Source: Thermoanaerobacterium sp. CMT5567-10
GTDB lineage: Bacteria > Bacillota > Thermoanaerobacteria > Thermoanaerobacterales > Thermoanaerobacteraceae
Length of the DNA stretch: 64,000 nt
Assembly: GCF_030534315.2 (NCBI RefSeq)
Contig: NZ_CP130558.2
Coordinates: 1,912,501-1,976,500, forward strand
Reading direction: 5' to 3'
Positions 28,192 through 36,787 of the stretch are shown here, in pieces. The notes beneath the pieces were generated by a model. The model was not told the origin of the DNA and searched no databases. It saw only the letters and a list, made by a program, of their open reading frames with translations. Each line of letters begins with the position of its first letter. Within the stretch, counting starts at the first letter, position 1. The position numbers were made by a program, and so were the translations under genes.

Positions 28192-30000
28192 ATGCTTTTA
28201 AATGAAGGTAAAATAGGAAATATGAGATTAAAAAACAGATTTGTAATGTTGCCAACTGTCACAAATTTATCAAACAATGGTTTTGTCAGCGAAAAAGAGA
28301 TAGTCTATTATGACAGAAGGTCAAAAGATGTTGCTTTAGTTATAGTTGAAGCAAGTTACGTAAACAGCTTTGGCAAGTTTTTTAAAAATCAATTGGGCAT
28401 AGATGACGATGATAAGATTGAAGGACTTGAAAAATTAGTGAATGTCATCAAAAAAAATGGTGCAAAGGTTGCAGTTCAACTTGCTATGCACAACCCTAAG
28501 TATAAGCCGTCAGATTTTACTGTAGAAGACATAAAGGGGTTTGCAAAAGATTTTGTAGATGCTGCTAAAAGAGCAAAAAAAGCAGGATTTGATGCAATAG
28601 AATTGCACTTTGCACATGGATGGTTTGTAAATCAATTTTTATCTCCAAACGTGAATACGCGAGACGATGAATACGGTGGAGATTTCGATGGAAGAGCAAG
28701 ATTTGCACTAGAGATATTAAAGAATGTAAAAAGTGAAGTGCCGGACATGGCTGTGATATGTCGTATTAATGGAAGCGACTATACAGATGGCGGATTTGAT
28801 ATCAATGAAAGCATAAAACTTTCTCGTCTTTTGGAAGAACACGGTGCAGACGCAATAAATGTTTCATCTGGTGTAGGTTCTACGTCAGAGTATCATATAT
28901 CACCAATGGGAATTGATGATAGGCCTCTTATAGCTCATGTAAAGAAAATCAAAGATAGTGTTTCTATTCCTGTGATAGCGGCTGACAAACTTGGTGTTGC
29001 AGCTGACTGGGAGAGCATAGTAAGACAAGGTTATGCTGATTTCATAGGTATTGCAAGAGGACTCATAGGAGATCCTGACTGTGTTGGTAAGTATATAGAG
29101 GGAAAGGCTGATGAGATAAAATACTGCATCCATTGCAACCAAGCATGTATTGCGTATATACAAAAAGGACTTCCTGTATCATGCATGATGAACCCTACTG
29201 TAGGCAGGGAAAAAGAATTTGATGTAATTGCAGAAGATAAGCTTAATGTAGCTGTAGTAGGCGGTGGTCCTGCTGGCATGTCTGCTGCTATATACTTGGC
29301 AAGAAAAGGACACAATGTGGAGCTATTTGAGAAGTCAGATTCACTTGGAGGACAGCTAAAAGTTGCAAAAGTTCCGCCACACAAGTTTGAAATAGGTGAA
29401 GTAATACATTATCTTGAAACTGATTTAAAAAAATATGGTGTAAAAGTCAATCTAAATCATGAAGTGACATGTGATGAACTAAAAAATATGAATTATGACA
29501 AGGTAATATTTGCAACAGGTTCTATGCCGAAAAAATTAGAAATTGAAATGGATATAGCGCCGCTTAAAGCTATAGATGTTTTAGATGGAAAAATACCACA
29601 AGGACAAAGCATTGCTGTAATAGGTGGCGGTTTGACAGGTCTTGAGACAGCAGAATACCTTGCAGATATGGGGAAAAAAGTTGTAGTTTTAGAGGAACTT
29701 GATGAAGTAGGGAAAGACATTTATGCCATGAATAAAAAACTTTTGATGGAGAGGCTAAAGAAGCTTAACGTAGAAATTATTACAAATGTAAAAATTGGTA
29801 AGATAAAGGATGGCAAAGTTTTATACAATGGTGGAAATGAAATTGCTGTAGACGATGTAGTTGTCGCAATAGGTAATGTTCCTGATGGAACATTTAAAAA
29901 TTGTGGCAGTGACAAATACTTTTTTATAGGCGATTGCAAGGAAATAGCAACAGCAGTAGAGGCAATAAGGGGTGGGGCAGAAATGTCATTGATAATTTAA
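28192..30000 (+). CDS. Old Yellow Enzyme family FMN/FAD/4Fe-4S reductase (enoate reductase-like)
   Basis: The layout is that of 2,4-dienoyl-CoA or enoate reductases. An FMN TIM barrel covers residues 1 to about 325 (IELHFAHGWFVNQFLSP replaces the more usual HGAHGYL). A cluster motif CIHCNQACIAY plus a later Cys lies near 320-345. An FAD domain begins at VAVVGGGPAGMSAA and an NAD domain at IAVIGGGLTGLETAEY. At 602 residues it is shorter than the 640-670 typical of the group. It would saturate an activated C=C bond with NADH. It lies opposite a LysR gene and 17 bases before an ABHD14-like hydrolase. Confidence 0.87.
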   Translation: MLLNEGKIGNMRLKNRFVMLPTVTNLSNNGFVSEKEIVYYDRRSKDVALVIVEASYVNSFGKFFKNQLGIDDDDKIEGLEKLVNVIKKNGAKVAVQLAMHNPKYKPSDFTVEDIKGFAKDFVDAAKRAKKAGFDAIELHFAHGWFVNQFLSPNVNTRDDEYGGDFDGRARFALEILKNVKSEVPDMAVICRINGSDYTDGGFDINESIKLSRLLEEHGADAINVSSGVGSTSEYHISPMGIDDRPLIAHVKKIKDSVSIPVIAADKLGVAADWESIVRQGYADFIGIARGLIGDPDCVGKYIEGKADEIKYCIHCNQACIAYIQKGLPVSCMMNPTVGREKEFDVIAEDKLNVAVVGGGPAGMSAAIYLARKGHNVELFEKSDSLGGQLKVAKVPPHKFEIGEVIHYLETDLKKYGVKVNLNHEVTCDELKNMNYDKVIFATGSMPKKLEIEMDIAPLKAIDVLDGKIPQGQSIAVIGGGLTGLETAEYLADMGKKVVVLEELDEVGKDIYAMNKKLLMERLKKLNVEIITNVKIGKIKDGKVLYNGGNEIAVDDVVVAIGNVPDGTFKNCGSDKYFFIGDCKEIATAVEAIRGGAEMSLII

Positions 30001-30017
30001 AAAAGAAGGTGACGATT

Positions 30018-30608
30018 ATGACAGCAGATGATAAATATGTCAATATCGATGGAGCGATGGTTCACTATTTAATCAGCGGACATGGTGATAAAGGTGATGT
30101 CCTTCTGCTTCATGGCAAAAGATTCACTATAGATGATTGGGTGAAATCTGGAATAGTTGATAATATTGCAGAAGAAGGATATAGAGTAATCGCTGTGGAA
30201 TTGCCTGGTTATGGCAAATCGGAAATCCTAGATATATCGTACGAGGATTTCATAATGAAATTTGTTAGTATATTAAATATTAATAAAGTTAATATTGTTG
30301 CTCCATCCTTCAGTGGAGAAATATTAATAAGATTTGCATTAAAGTATCAGGAAATGATTAGATCCCTTATCATTGTAGATAGTATAAACATCGATAAATA
30401 CGTCGATAGACTTAAAGAGATAAAGGTTAATACATTAATTATTTGGGGTAAAAAAGATGACATAGCACCGTATGAATTTGCGACAATGCTAAAACAAAAT
30501 ATACAAAATGCAAAACTGTATACATTTGACGATCTAGGTCATACTTGTTACTTTGATAGGCCTGATGTATTTACTGATGAATTAATTAAGTTTTTAAATC
30601 AAGATTAA
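30018..30608 (+). CDS. ABHD14-like alpha/beta hydrolase
   Basis: The 196-residue protein resembles animal ABHD14 along its length. It has LLLHGKRFTIDDW at the oxyanion strand, VELPGYGKS, the nucleophile segment APSFSGE (the family's PSLSG form, not GxSxG), GKKDDIAP for the acid, and DLGHTCYFDRPD with the catalytic histidine. Mammalian ABHD14B has been reported as a lysine deacetylase; the substrate here is unknown. I chose ATG 30018 behind AGAAGGTGA; the longer frame to 29934 lies inside the reductase gene. It shares a transcript with that reductase. Confidence 0.82.
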   Translation: MTADDKYVNIDGAMVHYLISGHGDKGDVLLLHGKRFTIDDWVKSGIVDNIAEEGYRVIAVELPGYGKSEILDISYEDFIMKFVSILNINKVNIVAPSFSGEILIRFALKYQEMIRSLIIVDSINIDKYVDRLKEIKVNTLIIWGKKDDIAPYEFATMLKQNIQNAKLYTFDDLGHTCYFDRPDVFTDELIKFLNQD

Positions 30609-30666
30609 GCATATAATAATAATTATGAAATAAATTGATTGCCATAAGAATCATTTTTAAAGTTTA

Positions 30667-30707
30667 AGCCGCTTTGGGTCAGCTTATACCAGGGCGGTTA
30701 TTTTTTT
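30667..30707 (+). terminator. Terminator before xylA
   Basis: A stem of about 11 pairs including G-T pairs (core CCGC/GCGG) with a 12-base loop, then TTATTTTTTT. Confidence 0.8.
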
Positions 30708-30724
30708 AAAAATTTTTTTATTTT

Positions 30725-30766
30725 AAAGAAGGATTTTTTGATTTTGTGTAGAATATATAATATATA
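30725..30766 (+). promoter_or_regulatory. xylA promoter box, shared with kdgR
   Basis: This 42-bp stretch is identical at 38 positions to 41207-41248 in front of kdgR. A TTGATT (30738-30743) to TATATA (30761-30766) pair with a 17-base spacer is possible, but the -35 is not kept in the kdgR copy. It ends exactly where the XylR operator begins. Confidence 0.7.
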
Positions 30767-30788
30767 AGTTTGTTGGATAGACAAACAA
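30766..30788. promoter_or_regulatory. XylR operator (xylO)
   Basis: GTTTGT (30768-30773) and ACAAAC (30781-30786) are inverted around seven bases. The layout matches the Firmicute xylO pattern. It lies between the promoter and the ribosome-binding site of xylA, fitting repression by the XylR gene at 38199. Confidence 0.85.
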
Positions 30789-30806
30789 TAAAAAGGAGGA
30801 CATAAG

Positions 30807-32126
30807 ATGAGCAAATATTTTGAAAAAGTATCAAAAATTAAATATGAAGGACCTAAATCAAATAATCCTTATGCATTTAAATTTTACAATCCAGAGGAAG
30901 TAATCGATGGAAAGACGATGGAGGAACATCTTCGCTTTTCTATAGCTTACTGGCACACGTTTACAGCAGATGGGACAGACCAATTCGGAAAAGCAACAAT
31001 GCAAAGGCCGTGGAATCACCTTACAGATCCTATGGATATAGCAAAGGCAAGAGTAGAAGCGGCATTTGAATTTTTTGACAAAATTAATGCGCCTTTCTTC
31101 TGCTTCCATGACAGAGATATAGCACCAGAAGGTGATACATTAAGAGAGACAAACAAAAACTTGGATGTTATTGTTGCTATGATAAAGGATTACTTGAAGA
31201 CTAGCAAGACTAAAGTTTTGTGGGGCACTGCAAACCTATTCTCAAATCCGAGATTTGTCCATGGTGCATCAACATCCTGCAATGCAGATGTTTTTGCATA
31301 CTCTGCAGCACAGGTTAAGAAAGCACTTGAAATTACAAAAGAGCTTGGAGGACAAAACTACGTATTTTGGGGCGGAAGAGAAGGATACGAGACGCTCCTT
31401 AATACAGATATGGAGTTAGAGCTGGACAATTTTGCAAGATTTTTGCACATGGCTGTTGACTACGCAAAGGAAATCGGATTTGAAGGACAATTCTTGATTG
31501 AACCAAAGCCGAAGGAGCCTACGAAACACCAATACGACTTTGATGTAGCAAATGTATTAGCATTCTTGAGAAAATACGACCTTGATAAATATTTCAAAGT
31601 AAATATCGAAGCTAATCATGCAACATTAGCAGCACATGACTTCCAGCATGAGCTCAGATATGCAAGGATAAATGGAGCATTAGGATCAATAGATGCAAAT
31701 ACAGGTGACATGCTTTTAGGATGGGATACAGATCAGTTCCCGACAGATATACGCATGACAACACTTGCAATGTATGAAGTCATAAAGATGGGGGGATTTG
31801 ACAAAGGTGGATTGAATTTCGATGCAAAAGTAAGAAGAGCTTCATTTGAACCAGAAGATCTTTTCTTAGGACATATAGCAGGAATGGATGCTTTTGCAAA
31901 AGGATTCAAAGTAGCTTATAAGCTTGTAAAAGATGGAGTATTTGACAAGTTCATTGAAGAGAGATATGCAAGCTACAAAGAAGGCATTGGCGCTGAGATT
32001 GTAAGCGGTAAAGCTGACTTCAAGAGCTTGGAGAAATACGCATTAGAGCATAGCGAGATTGTTAATAAATCAGGTAGGCAAGAAATGCTTGAATCAATAC
32101 TCAATCAGTATTTGTTTGCAGAATAA
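30807..32126 (+). CDS. xylA: Xylose isomerase
   Basis: XylA interconverts D-xylose and D-xylulose, and also glucose and fructose, using two divalent metals. The 439-residue class II enzyme shows the proton-shuttle histidine in [10 protein letters not shown] near residue 101, metal ligands in [15 protein letters not shown] near 232 and [10 protein letters not shown] near 268, and the [17 protein letters not shown] loop near 297-310. The sequence is close to the known Thermoanaerobacterium enzymes. AGGAGG precedes the ATG. It is the first gene of the xylA-xylB operon, behind a XylR operator. Confidence 0.98.
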   Translation: MSKYFEKVSKIKYEGPKSNNPYAFKFYNPEEVIDGKTMEEHLRFSIAYWHTFTADGTDQFGKATMQRPWNHLTDPMDIAKARVEAAFEFFDKINAPFFCFHDRDIAPEGDTLRETNKNLDVIVAMIKDYLKTSKTKVLWGTANLFSNPRFVHGASTSCNADVFAYSAAQVKKALEITKELGGQNYVFWGGREGYETLLNTDMELELDNFARFLHMAVDYAKEIGFEGQFLIEPKPKEPTKHQYDFDVANVLAFLRKYDLDKYFKVNIEANHATLAAHDFQHELRYARINGALGSIDANTGDMLLGWDTDQFPTDIRMTTLAMYEVIKMGGFDKGGLNFDAKVRRASFEPEDLFLGHIAGMDAFAKGFKVAYKLVKDGVFDKFIEERYASYKEGIGAEIVSGKADFKSLEKYALEHSEIVNKSGRQEMLESILNQYLFAE

Positions 32127-32166
32127 TGAAACATGAGGGGGGATAAATGTTTCATTATTCCCCCTC
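32122..32166 (+). promoter_or_regulatory. Intercistronic hairpin between xylA and xylB
   Basis: A perfect 13-bp stem runs from AATAATGAAACAT (32122-32134, containing the xylA stop) to ATGTTTCATTATT (32147-32159). Its loop holds GAGGGGG (32135-32141), which is complementary to CCCCCTC immediately after the stem (32160-32166). The C-run can also pair with the xylB ribosome-binding site at 32180. Confidence 0.7.
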
Positions 32167-32191
32167 TATAACATTTCATGGAGGTAAATAT

Positions 32192-33694
32192 ATGTATTTT
32201 TTAGGGATAGATTTAGGTACGTCATCAGTTAAGATAATACTGATGAGTGATAGCGGAAGCGTTGTATCTAGCGTTTCAAAAGAATATCCTGTGTATTATC
32301 CAGAGCCTGGATGGGCAGAGCAAAATCCAGAGGACTGGTGGAATGCAACGAAAGATGGTATAAAAGAGATTATTGCAAAAAGCGGTGTAAATGGCGATGA
32401 CATAAAAGGCGTCGGTTTAAGCGGCCAGATGCATGGCCTTGTGCTTCTCGATAGAGACAATAATGTCATCACACCTGCTATACTTTGGTGCGATCAGAGG
32501 ACACAGGAAGAATGTGACTACATCACAGAAAAAATAGGTAAAGAAGGTCTTTTGAAGTATACAGGTAATAAGGCATTGACAGGCTTTACTGCTCCAAAGA
32601 TATTATGGGTAAGAAAACACCTTCCGGATGTATATGCAAAAATTGCTCACATCCTTTTGCCAAAAGACTATATAAGGTTTAAATTAACAGGTGAGTACGC
32701 TACAGAGGTTTCTGATGCATCAGGAACACTTCTTTTCGATGTAAGCAACAGAAGATGGTCAAAGGAAATGATAGACATATTTGAAATACCGGAAAAAGCC
32801 CTTCCTAAGTGCTATGAGTCAACAGATGTCACGGGTCATGTGACAAAAGAAGCGTCAGATTTGACAGGACTTGAAGAAGGTACAATTGTCGTAGGTGGAG
32901 GCGGCGATCAGGCTAGCGGTGCTGTTGGCACTGGAACGGTGAAAAGCGGCATAGTGTCAGTTGCTTTAGGCACATCTGGTGTTGTATTTGCATCACAGGA
33001 CAAGTATGCAGCAGACGAAGAATTGAGACTTCATTCATTTTGCCACGCAAATGGCAAATGGCATGTGATGGGTGTGATGCTGTCAGCAGCATCTTGCCTT
33101 AAATGGTGGGTCGACAATGTAAATAATTACAGCAGTGAGGCTATGACATTTGATGGACTCCTTGAAGAAGCAGAAAAAGCGCATCCTGGAAGCGATGGAC
33201 TTGTATTTTTGCCTTATCTAATGGGAGAAAGAACACCATACAGCGACCCTTATGCAAAAGGAAGCTTTGTAGGATTAAGCATTACACACAATAGAGGCCA
33301 CATGACAAGGTCCATATTGGAAGGTGTCGCATTTGGGTTGAGAGACTCTCTTGAGCTCATTAAAGATCTTAATATACCTGTTAATGAAGTCAGAGTAAGC
33401 GGTGGTGGTGCAAAGAGCAAGCTTTGGAGGCAGATCCTTGCAGATATATTCAATGTAAGGATAGACATGATAAATGCTACAGAAGGGCCCTCATACGGTG
33501 CCGCTATAATGGCATCAGTAGGTTATGGACTTTTTGAAGATGTGGATGAAGCTTGTAGCAAACTTATAAAAGTAACGGACAGCGTATACCCGATACAAGA
33601 AAATGTTGAAAAATACAACAAGCTTTATCCGATTTACGTAAGCTTGTATTCAAAATTAAAAGGTACATTTGAAGAGATAGCGAAGTTAAATTAA
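32192..33694 (+). CDS. xylB: Xylulokinase
   Basis: XylB phosphorylates D-xylulose to xylulose-5-phosphate for the pentose phosphate pathway. The FGGY-kinase fold begins at GIDLGTSSVKIILM and shows SGQMHGLVLLD, the catalytic-region ILWCDQRT, ALGTSGVVF, and the C-terminal VSGGGAKSKLWRQILAD signature. The 500-residue length is normal. I chose ATG 32192 behind GGAGGT (32180-32185). An in-frame ATG at 32147 has its own GAGGGGGG site 4 bases upstream and would add 15 residues; whether both are used is unclear. Confidence 0.96.
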   Translation: MYFLGIDLGTSSVKIILMSDSGSVVSSVSKEYPVYYPEPGWAEQNPEDWWNATKDGIKEIIAKSGVNGDDIKGVGLSGQMHGLVLLDRDNNVITPAILWCDQRTQEECDYITEKIGKEGLLKYTGNKALTGFTAPKILWVRKHLPDVYAKIAHILLPKDYIRFKLTGEYATEVSDASGTLLFDVSNRRWSKEMIDIFEIPEKALPKCYESTDVTGHVTKEASDLTGLEEGTIVVGGGGDQASGAVGTGTVKSGIVSVALGTSGVVFASQDKYAADEELRLHSFCHANGKWHVMGVMLSAASCLKWWVDNVNNYSSEAMTFDGLLEEAEKAHPGSDGLVFLPYLMGERTPYSDPYAKGSFVGLSITHNRGHMTRSILEGVAFGLRDSLELIKDLNIPVNEVRVSGGGAKSKLWRQILADIFNVRIDMINATEGPSYGAAIMASVGYGLFEDVDEACSKLIKVTDSVYPIQENVEKYNKLYPIYVSLYSKLKGTFEEIAKLN

Positions 33695-33730
33695 TAAAAA
33701 AGAAATTTGATAGTGAAAAAATTCATCATA

Positions 33731-33841
33731 GTACAAGGGACATTAATAATGGCTAGATAGATTTAGCTTTGAGTCATTACTAGTAAAGCAAATTAATATT
33801 GGTTAGAAAAAATAATAGCTTAAATTATCTGTTCCTTGTAC
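33731..33841 (+). ncRNA. Candidate structured RNA upstream of xylF
   Basis: GTACAAGGGACA (33731-33742) and TGTTCCTTGTAC (33830-33841) can form a 12-bp helix with one G-T pair around 87 bases. Inside, ATTTAGCTTT and AAAGCAAAT pair around 14 bases, and two direct copies of an ATTAATANTGGNTAG sequence occur. I match it to no known riboswitch. Nothing else is visible in this 397-base gap except a five-codon frame at 33998. Confidence 0.45.
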
Positions 33842-34091
33842 TTACCTTTATTATGTTTATTTAAAAAATTAATAAATAAAAGTAATTTTAGCTAATAATA
33901 AAATTCTATATTTAGTAAATACTTACAATAAATAATTGTTAAATCTAAAAACTTTATTTAATCTTTTTATAATAGGTCCAATATAAGGGGGTGCTAGATG
34001 GATAATGTAGATTAATGTCTTTGTACAATTTAAAAATGACTTAAAAGTGTTTGACTTCCGCAAAAATATCAATAGGAAGGGGAAATTAAAG

Positions 34092-35198
34092 ATGAGTAAA
34101 AATTTCAAGAAAAATTTATTGTCTCTAATTCTTATATTTGCAATGTTGTTTACGTTCTCAGGATGTGCTACAACAAATCCGAATCAATCTAGTTCAAATA
34201 ATCAAACAAGCCAAACGACAAAAACTTCTGACAATTCAGGTAAAATTAAAATAGGATTTAGTTTTGATACTCTAAATCTAGAGAGATGGCAACATGATAG
34301 AGACTATTTTGTTCAAAGGGCTAAAGAGTTAGGAGCTGATGTATTGGTACAGTCAGCTAATAGTGATTCACAAACACAATATTCACAATGTCAAAATTTA
34401 ATAGCACAAGGCATAAAAGTCTTAGTAATAATTCCGCATGATGGAAGTGCAATAGCACCAATCGTTGAAGAAGCTCATAAAGCAGGAGTAAAGGTTTTAG
34501 CATACGACAGATTAATTATGAACGCAGACGTTGATGCATACGTGTCATTTGACAATGAAAAAGTCGGTGAACTACAAGCTGAATATATAACGAAATTGGT
34601 ACCAAAAGGAAATTATTTCTTGCTTGAAGGCTCACCTACAGATAATAATGCTAAATTGTTTGAACAAGGTCAAAAGAAGGTTTTACAACCATTAGTTGAT
34701 AAAGGCGATATAAAAATCGTAGGTGAACAATGGGCACAAGATTGGCTTACACAAAATGCTTACAACATAATGCAAAATGCTTTAACAGCAAATAATAACA
34801 AGATCGATGCAGTAGTCGATGCTAATGACAGTACAGCTTTGGGTGCTGTAAGGGCATTGCAAGAACAGAATCTGGCAGGTAAAGTGGCAATATCTGGTCA
34901 AGATGCAGATCTAGCAAACTGCCAGTTGATAGTTGAAGGCAAACAATCAATGACTGTATATAAGCCAGTAAAAGAAGAAGCAACAAAAGGTGCTGATGTA
35001 GCGATAGCTTTGGCAAAAGGTGAAGACATCAATGCAAATGGAAAGGTCAATAATGGAAAAATCGATGTACCATCTGTATTACTTACACCTGTAGCCGTAG
35101 ATAAGAACAATATGGTAGATACTATCATAAAAGATGGATTCCATAGTCTTGATGAAGTTTATAAAAATATTCCTAAAGATCAGTGGCCGAAACAATAA
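34092..35198 (+). CDS. xylF: D-xylose ABC transporter substrate-binding lipoprotein
   Basis: A lipoprotein signal (LLSLILIFAMLFTFSGC) ends in a lipobox, so the protein is tethered outside the membrane; a Ser/Asn/Thr linker follows. The sugar-binding domain matches E. coli XylF closely: NLERWQHDRD, VQSANSD, VLVIIPHDGSAI, VLAYDRLIMNADVDAYVSFDNEKVGELQ, DNNAKLF, SGQDADLA and a final KDGFH. The start ATG 34092 has AGGAAGGGG upstream; the longer open frame to 34047 is not coding. It is the first gene of the xylFGH importer. Confidence 0.94.
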   Translation: MSKNFKKNLLSLILIFAMLFTFSGCATTNPNQSSSNNQTSQTTKTSDNSGKIKIGFSFDTLNLERWQHDRDYFVQRAKELGADVLVQSANSDSQTQYSQCQNLIAQGIKVLVIIPHDGSAIAPIVEEAHKAGVKVLAYDRLIMNADVDAYVSFDNEKVGELQAEYITKLVPKGNYFLLEGSPTDNNAKLFEQGQKKVLQPLVDKGDIKIVGEQWAQDWLTQNAYNIMQNALTANNNKIDAVVDANDSTALGAVRALQEQNLAGKVAISGQDADLANCQLIVEGKQSMTVYKPVKEEATKGADVAIALAKGEDINANGKVNNGKIDVPSVLLTPVAVDKNNMVDTIIKDGFHSLDEVYKNIPKDQWPKQ

Positions 35199-35214
35199 TT
35201 ATTAAAAAAATTCT

Positions 35215-35243
35215 TTAGGGGAGTGAAAAACTCATTCCCCTAA
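35215..35243 (+). promoter_or_regulatory. Intercistronic hairpin between xylF and xylG
   Basis: A 12-bp stem TTAGGGGAGTGA/TCATTCCCCTAA (one G-T pair) with a five-base loop and no T-run. Hairpins here usually protect the upstream message and give more binding protein than transporter. Confidence 0.75.
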
Positions 35244-35264
35244 TCAAAAAAGGTAGGGATGGAT

Positions 35265-36785
35265 ATGGGTGATTTCATTCTAGAAATGAAAAATATAACA
35301 AAGGAATTTTCCGGTGTTAAAGCTTTAGACAATGTTAATCTGAAGGTAAGAAAAGGAGAAATACACGGACTGTGTGGCGAAAATGGTGCGGGAAAGTCAA
35401 CACTTATGAAAATTTTAAGTGGTGTATATCCACATGGCACTTTTACTGGAGAAATATTATTTAATGGAAGAGAATTAAGATTGAATAGTATTAAAGATGC
35501 AGAAGATGCAGGTATAGGTATAATTTATCAGGAGTTGTCATTAGTTAAAGAATTGTCTGTCAGCGAGAATATATTTATTGGGAATGAGCCTAATAAAAAT
35601 GGGATAATTGATTTTGACAGAATGTATTATGAAACTAAAATCTTACTTGATAAATTGAATTTGAATATTAATCCTAATGTACCAGTGAAGAATTTAGGAA
35701 TTGGACAGCAACAATTAGTTGAAATTGCCAAAGCTTTATCTAAAAATGTTAGTTTATTGATATTGGATGAGCCAACATCATCTCTCACAGATGCTGATGT
35801 TGAGATATTGTTTAAAATATTAAGGCAGTTAAAGGATAATGGAGTTACATGCATATACATTTCACATAAATTAAATGAGGTAATGGAAATAACAGATCGG
35901 ATAACAGTTCAGAGAGATGGGAAAACGGTAGGTTCAGAAGACACAAAAAATCTTACAGAGAGTGAAATTATAAAAATGATGGTTGGGCGTGAACTTACGA
36001 ATCTTTTCCCAAAAGAAGAACATCAAATTGGGAAAGAAATATTGGAAGTAAAAAATTTCAGTGTTTATGATTCGAAATCCTCTAGCAAAAAAATTGTAGA
36101 CAATGTCAGTTTTACTTTAAAAGAAGGTGAGATATTAGGAATAGCAGGTCTTATTGGAGCTGGAAGAACTGAACTTGTTTCTAGCATTTTCGGATCATAT
36201 CCAGGAAAGCATGAAGGTGAAATCTATTTAGAAGGTAAAAAAATTAATATAAGAAATCCTGATGAAGCTTTGAATTATGGAATTGCAATGGTTCCAGAAG
36301 ATAGAAAAGGTCAAGGGTTAATAAATATATTATCCGTAAGAAATAATATGACATTATCTAATATAGAAAGTTATAAAAATAATTTTGGGTCTGTTGATGA
36401 AAATAGGGAAATAGTGGATGTTAAAAAATATATCGAAATGTTGAAAATAAAAGTTTCACATTTTGACTTAGCAGTAAAAAATTTAAGTGGTGGAAATCAA
36501 CAGAAAGTAGTTTTGGCTAAAAATTTATTAAGAAATCCTAAAATATTGATATTAGATGAACCTACTCGTGGAATTGATGTCGGTGCAAAATATGAGATAT
36601 ATAAATTGATTTATGAATTGGTTAAAAGCGGTATTTCAATAATAATGGTTTCATCAGAATTACCAGAGGTAATAGGATTAAGTGATAGAATTGTCGTAAT
36701 GCATGAGGGTAAAAAGAAGGGTGAATTTGTCAATAAGGATGTCACTCAAGAAATGATAATGGAATGTGCGATAGGAGGTAAATAA
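35265..36785 (+). CDS. xylG: Sugar ABC transporter ATPase with two nucleotide-binding domains
   Basis: Two tandem ABC domains (about residues 4-240 and 250-500) are typical of the RbsA/XylG/MglA group. The first has GENGAGKST, LGIGQQQLVEIAKAL and LLILDEPTSSL; the second has a degenerate Walker A (GLIGAGRTE), LSGGNQQKVVLAKNL and LILDEPTRGID, the known asymmetry of the family. I chose ATG 35265 (506 residues) because AGGTAGGG at 35251-35258 is spaced 6 bases from it. It powers xylose import together with XylH. Confidence 0.93.
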   Translation: MGDFILEMKNITKEFSGVKALDNVNLKVRKGEIHGLCGENGAGKSTLMKILSGVYPHGTFTGEILFNGRELRLNSIKDAEDAGIGIIYQELSLVKELSVSENIFIGNEPNKNGIIDFDRMYYETKILLDKLNLNINPNVPVKNLGIGQQQLVEIAKALSKNVSLLILDEPTSSLTDADVEILFKILRQLKDNGVTCIYISHKLNEVMEITDRITVQRDGKTVGSEDTKNLTESEIIKMMVGRELTNLFPKEEHQIGKEILEVKNFSVYDSKSSSKKIVDNVSFTLKEGEILGIAGLIGAGRTELVSSIFGSYPGKHEGEIYLEGKKINIRNPDEALNYGIAMVPEDRKGQGLINILSVRNNMTLSNIESYKNNFGSVDENREIVDVKKYIEMLKIKVSHFDLAVKNLSGGNQQKVVLAKNLLRNPKILILDEPTRGIDVGAKYEIYKLIYELVKSGISIIMVSSELPEVIGLSDRIVVMHEGKKKGEFVNKDVTQEMIMECAIGGK

Positions 36786-36787
36786 TA

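Noticed and set aside
29934-30017. Longer N-terminus for the ABHD14-like hydrolase
   Set aside because: This part overlaps the reductase gene and lacks a ribosome-binding site; ATG 30018 has a good one.
32122-32166. H-type pseudoknot between xylA and xylB
   Set aside because: The two helices would need to be bridged by loops of zero length across 7 and 13 base pairs, which is not geometrically possible. I treat the pairings as alternatives.
33998-34015. Five-codon leader peptide (MDNVD) with a strong ribosome-binding site
   Set aside because: Too short to judge, no regulatory codons, and no attenuator follows it.
34828-35128. Minus-strand frames inside xylF
   Set aside because: They are fully inside a confidently assigned gene, without start signals.
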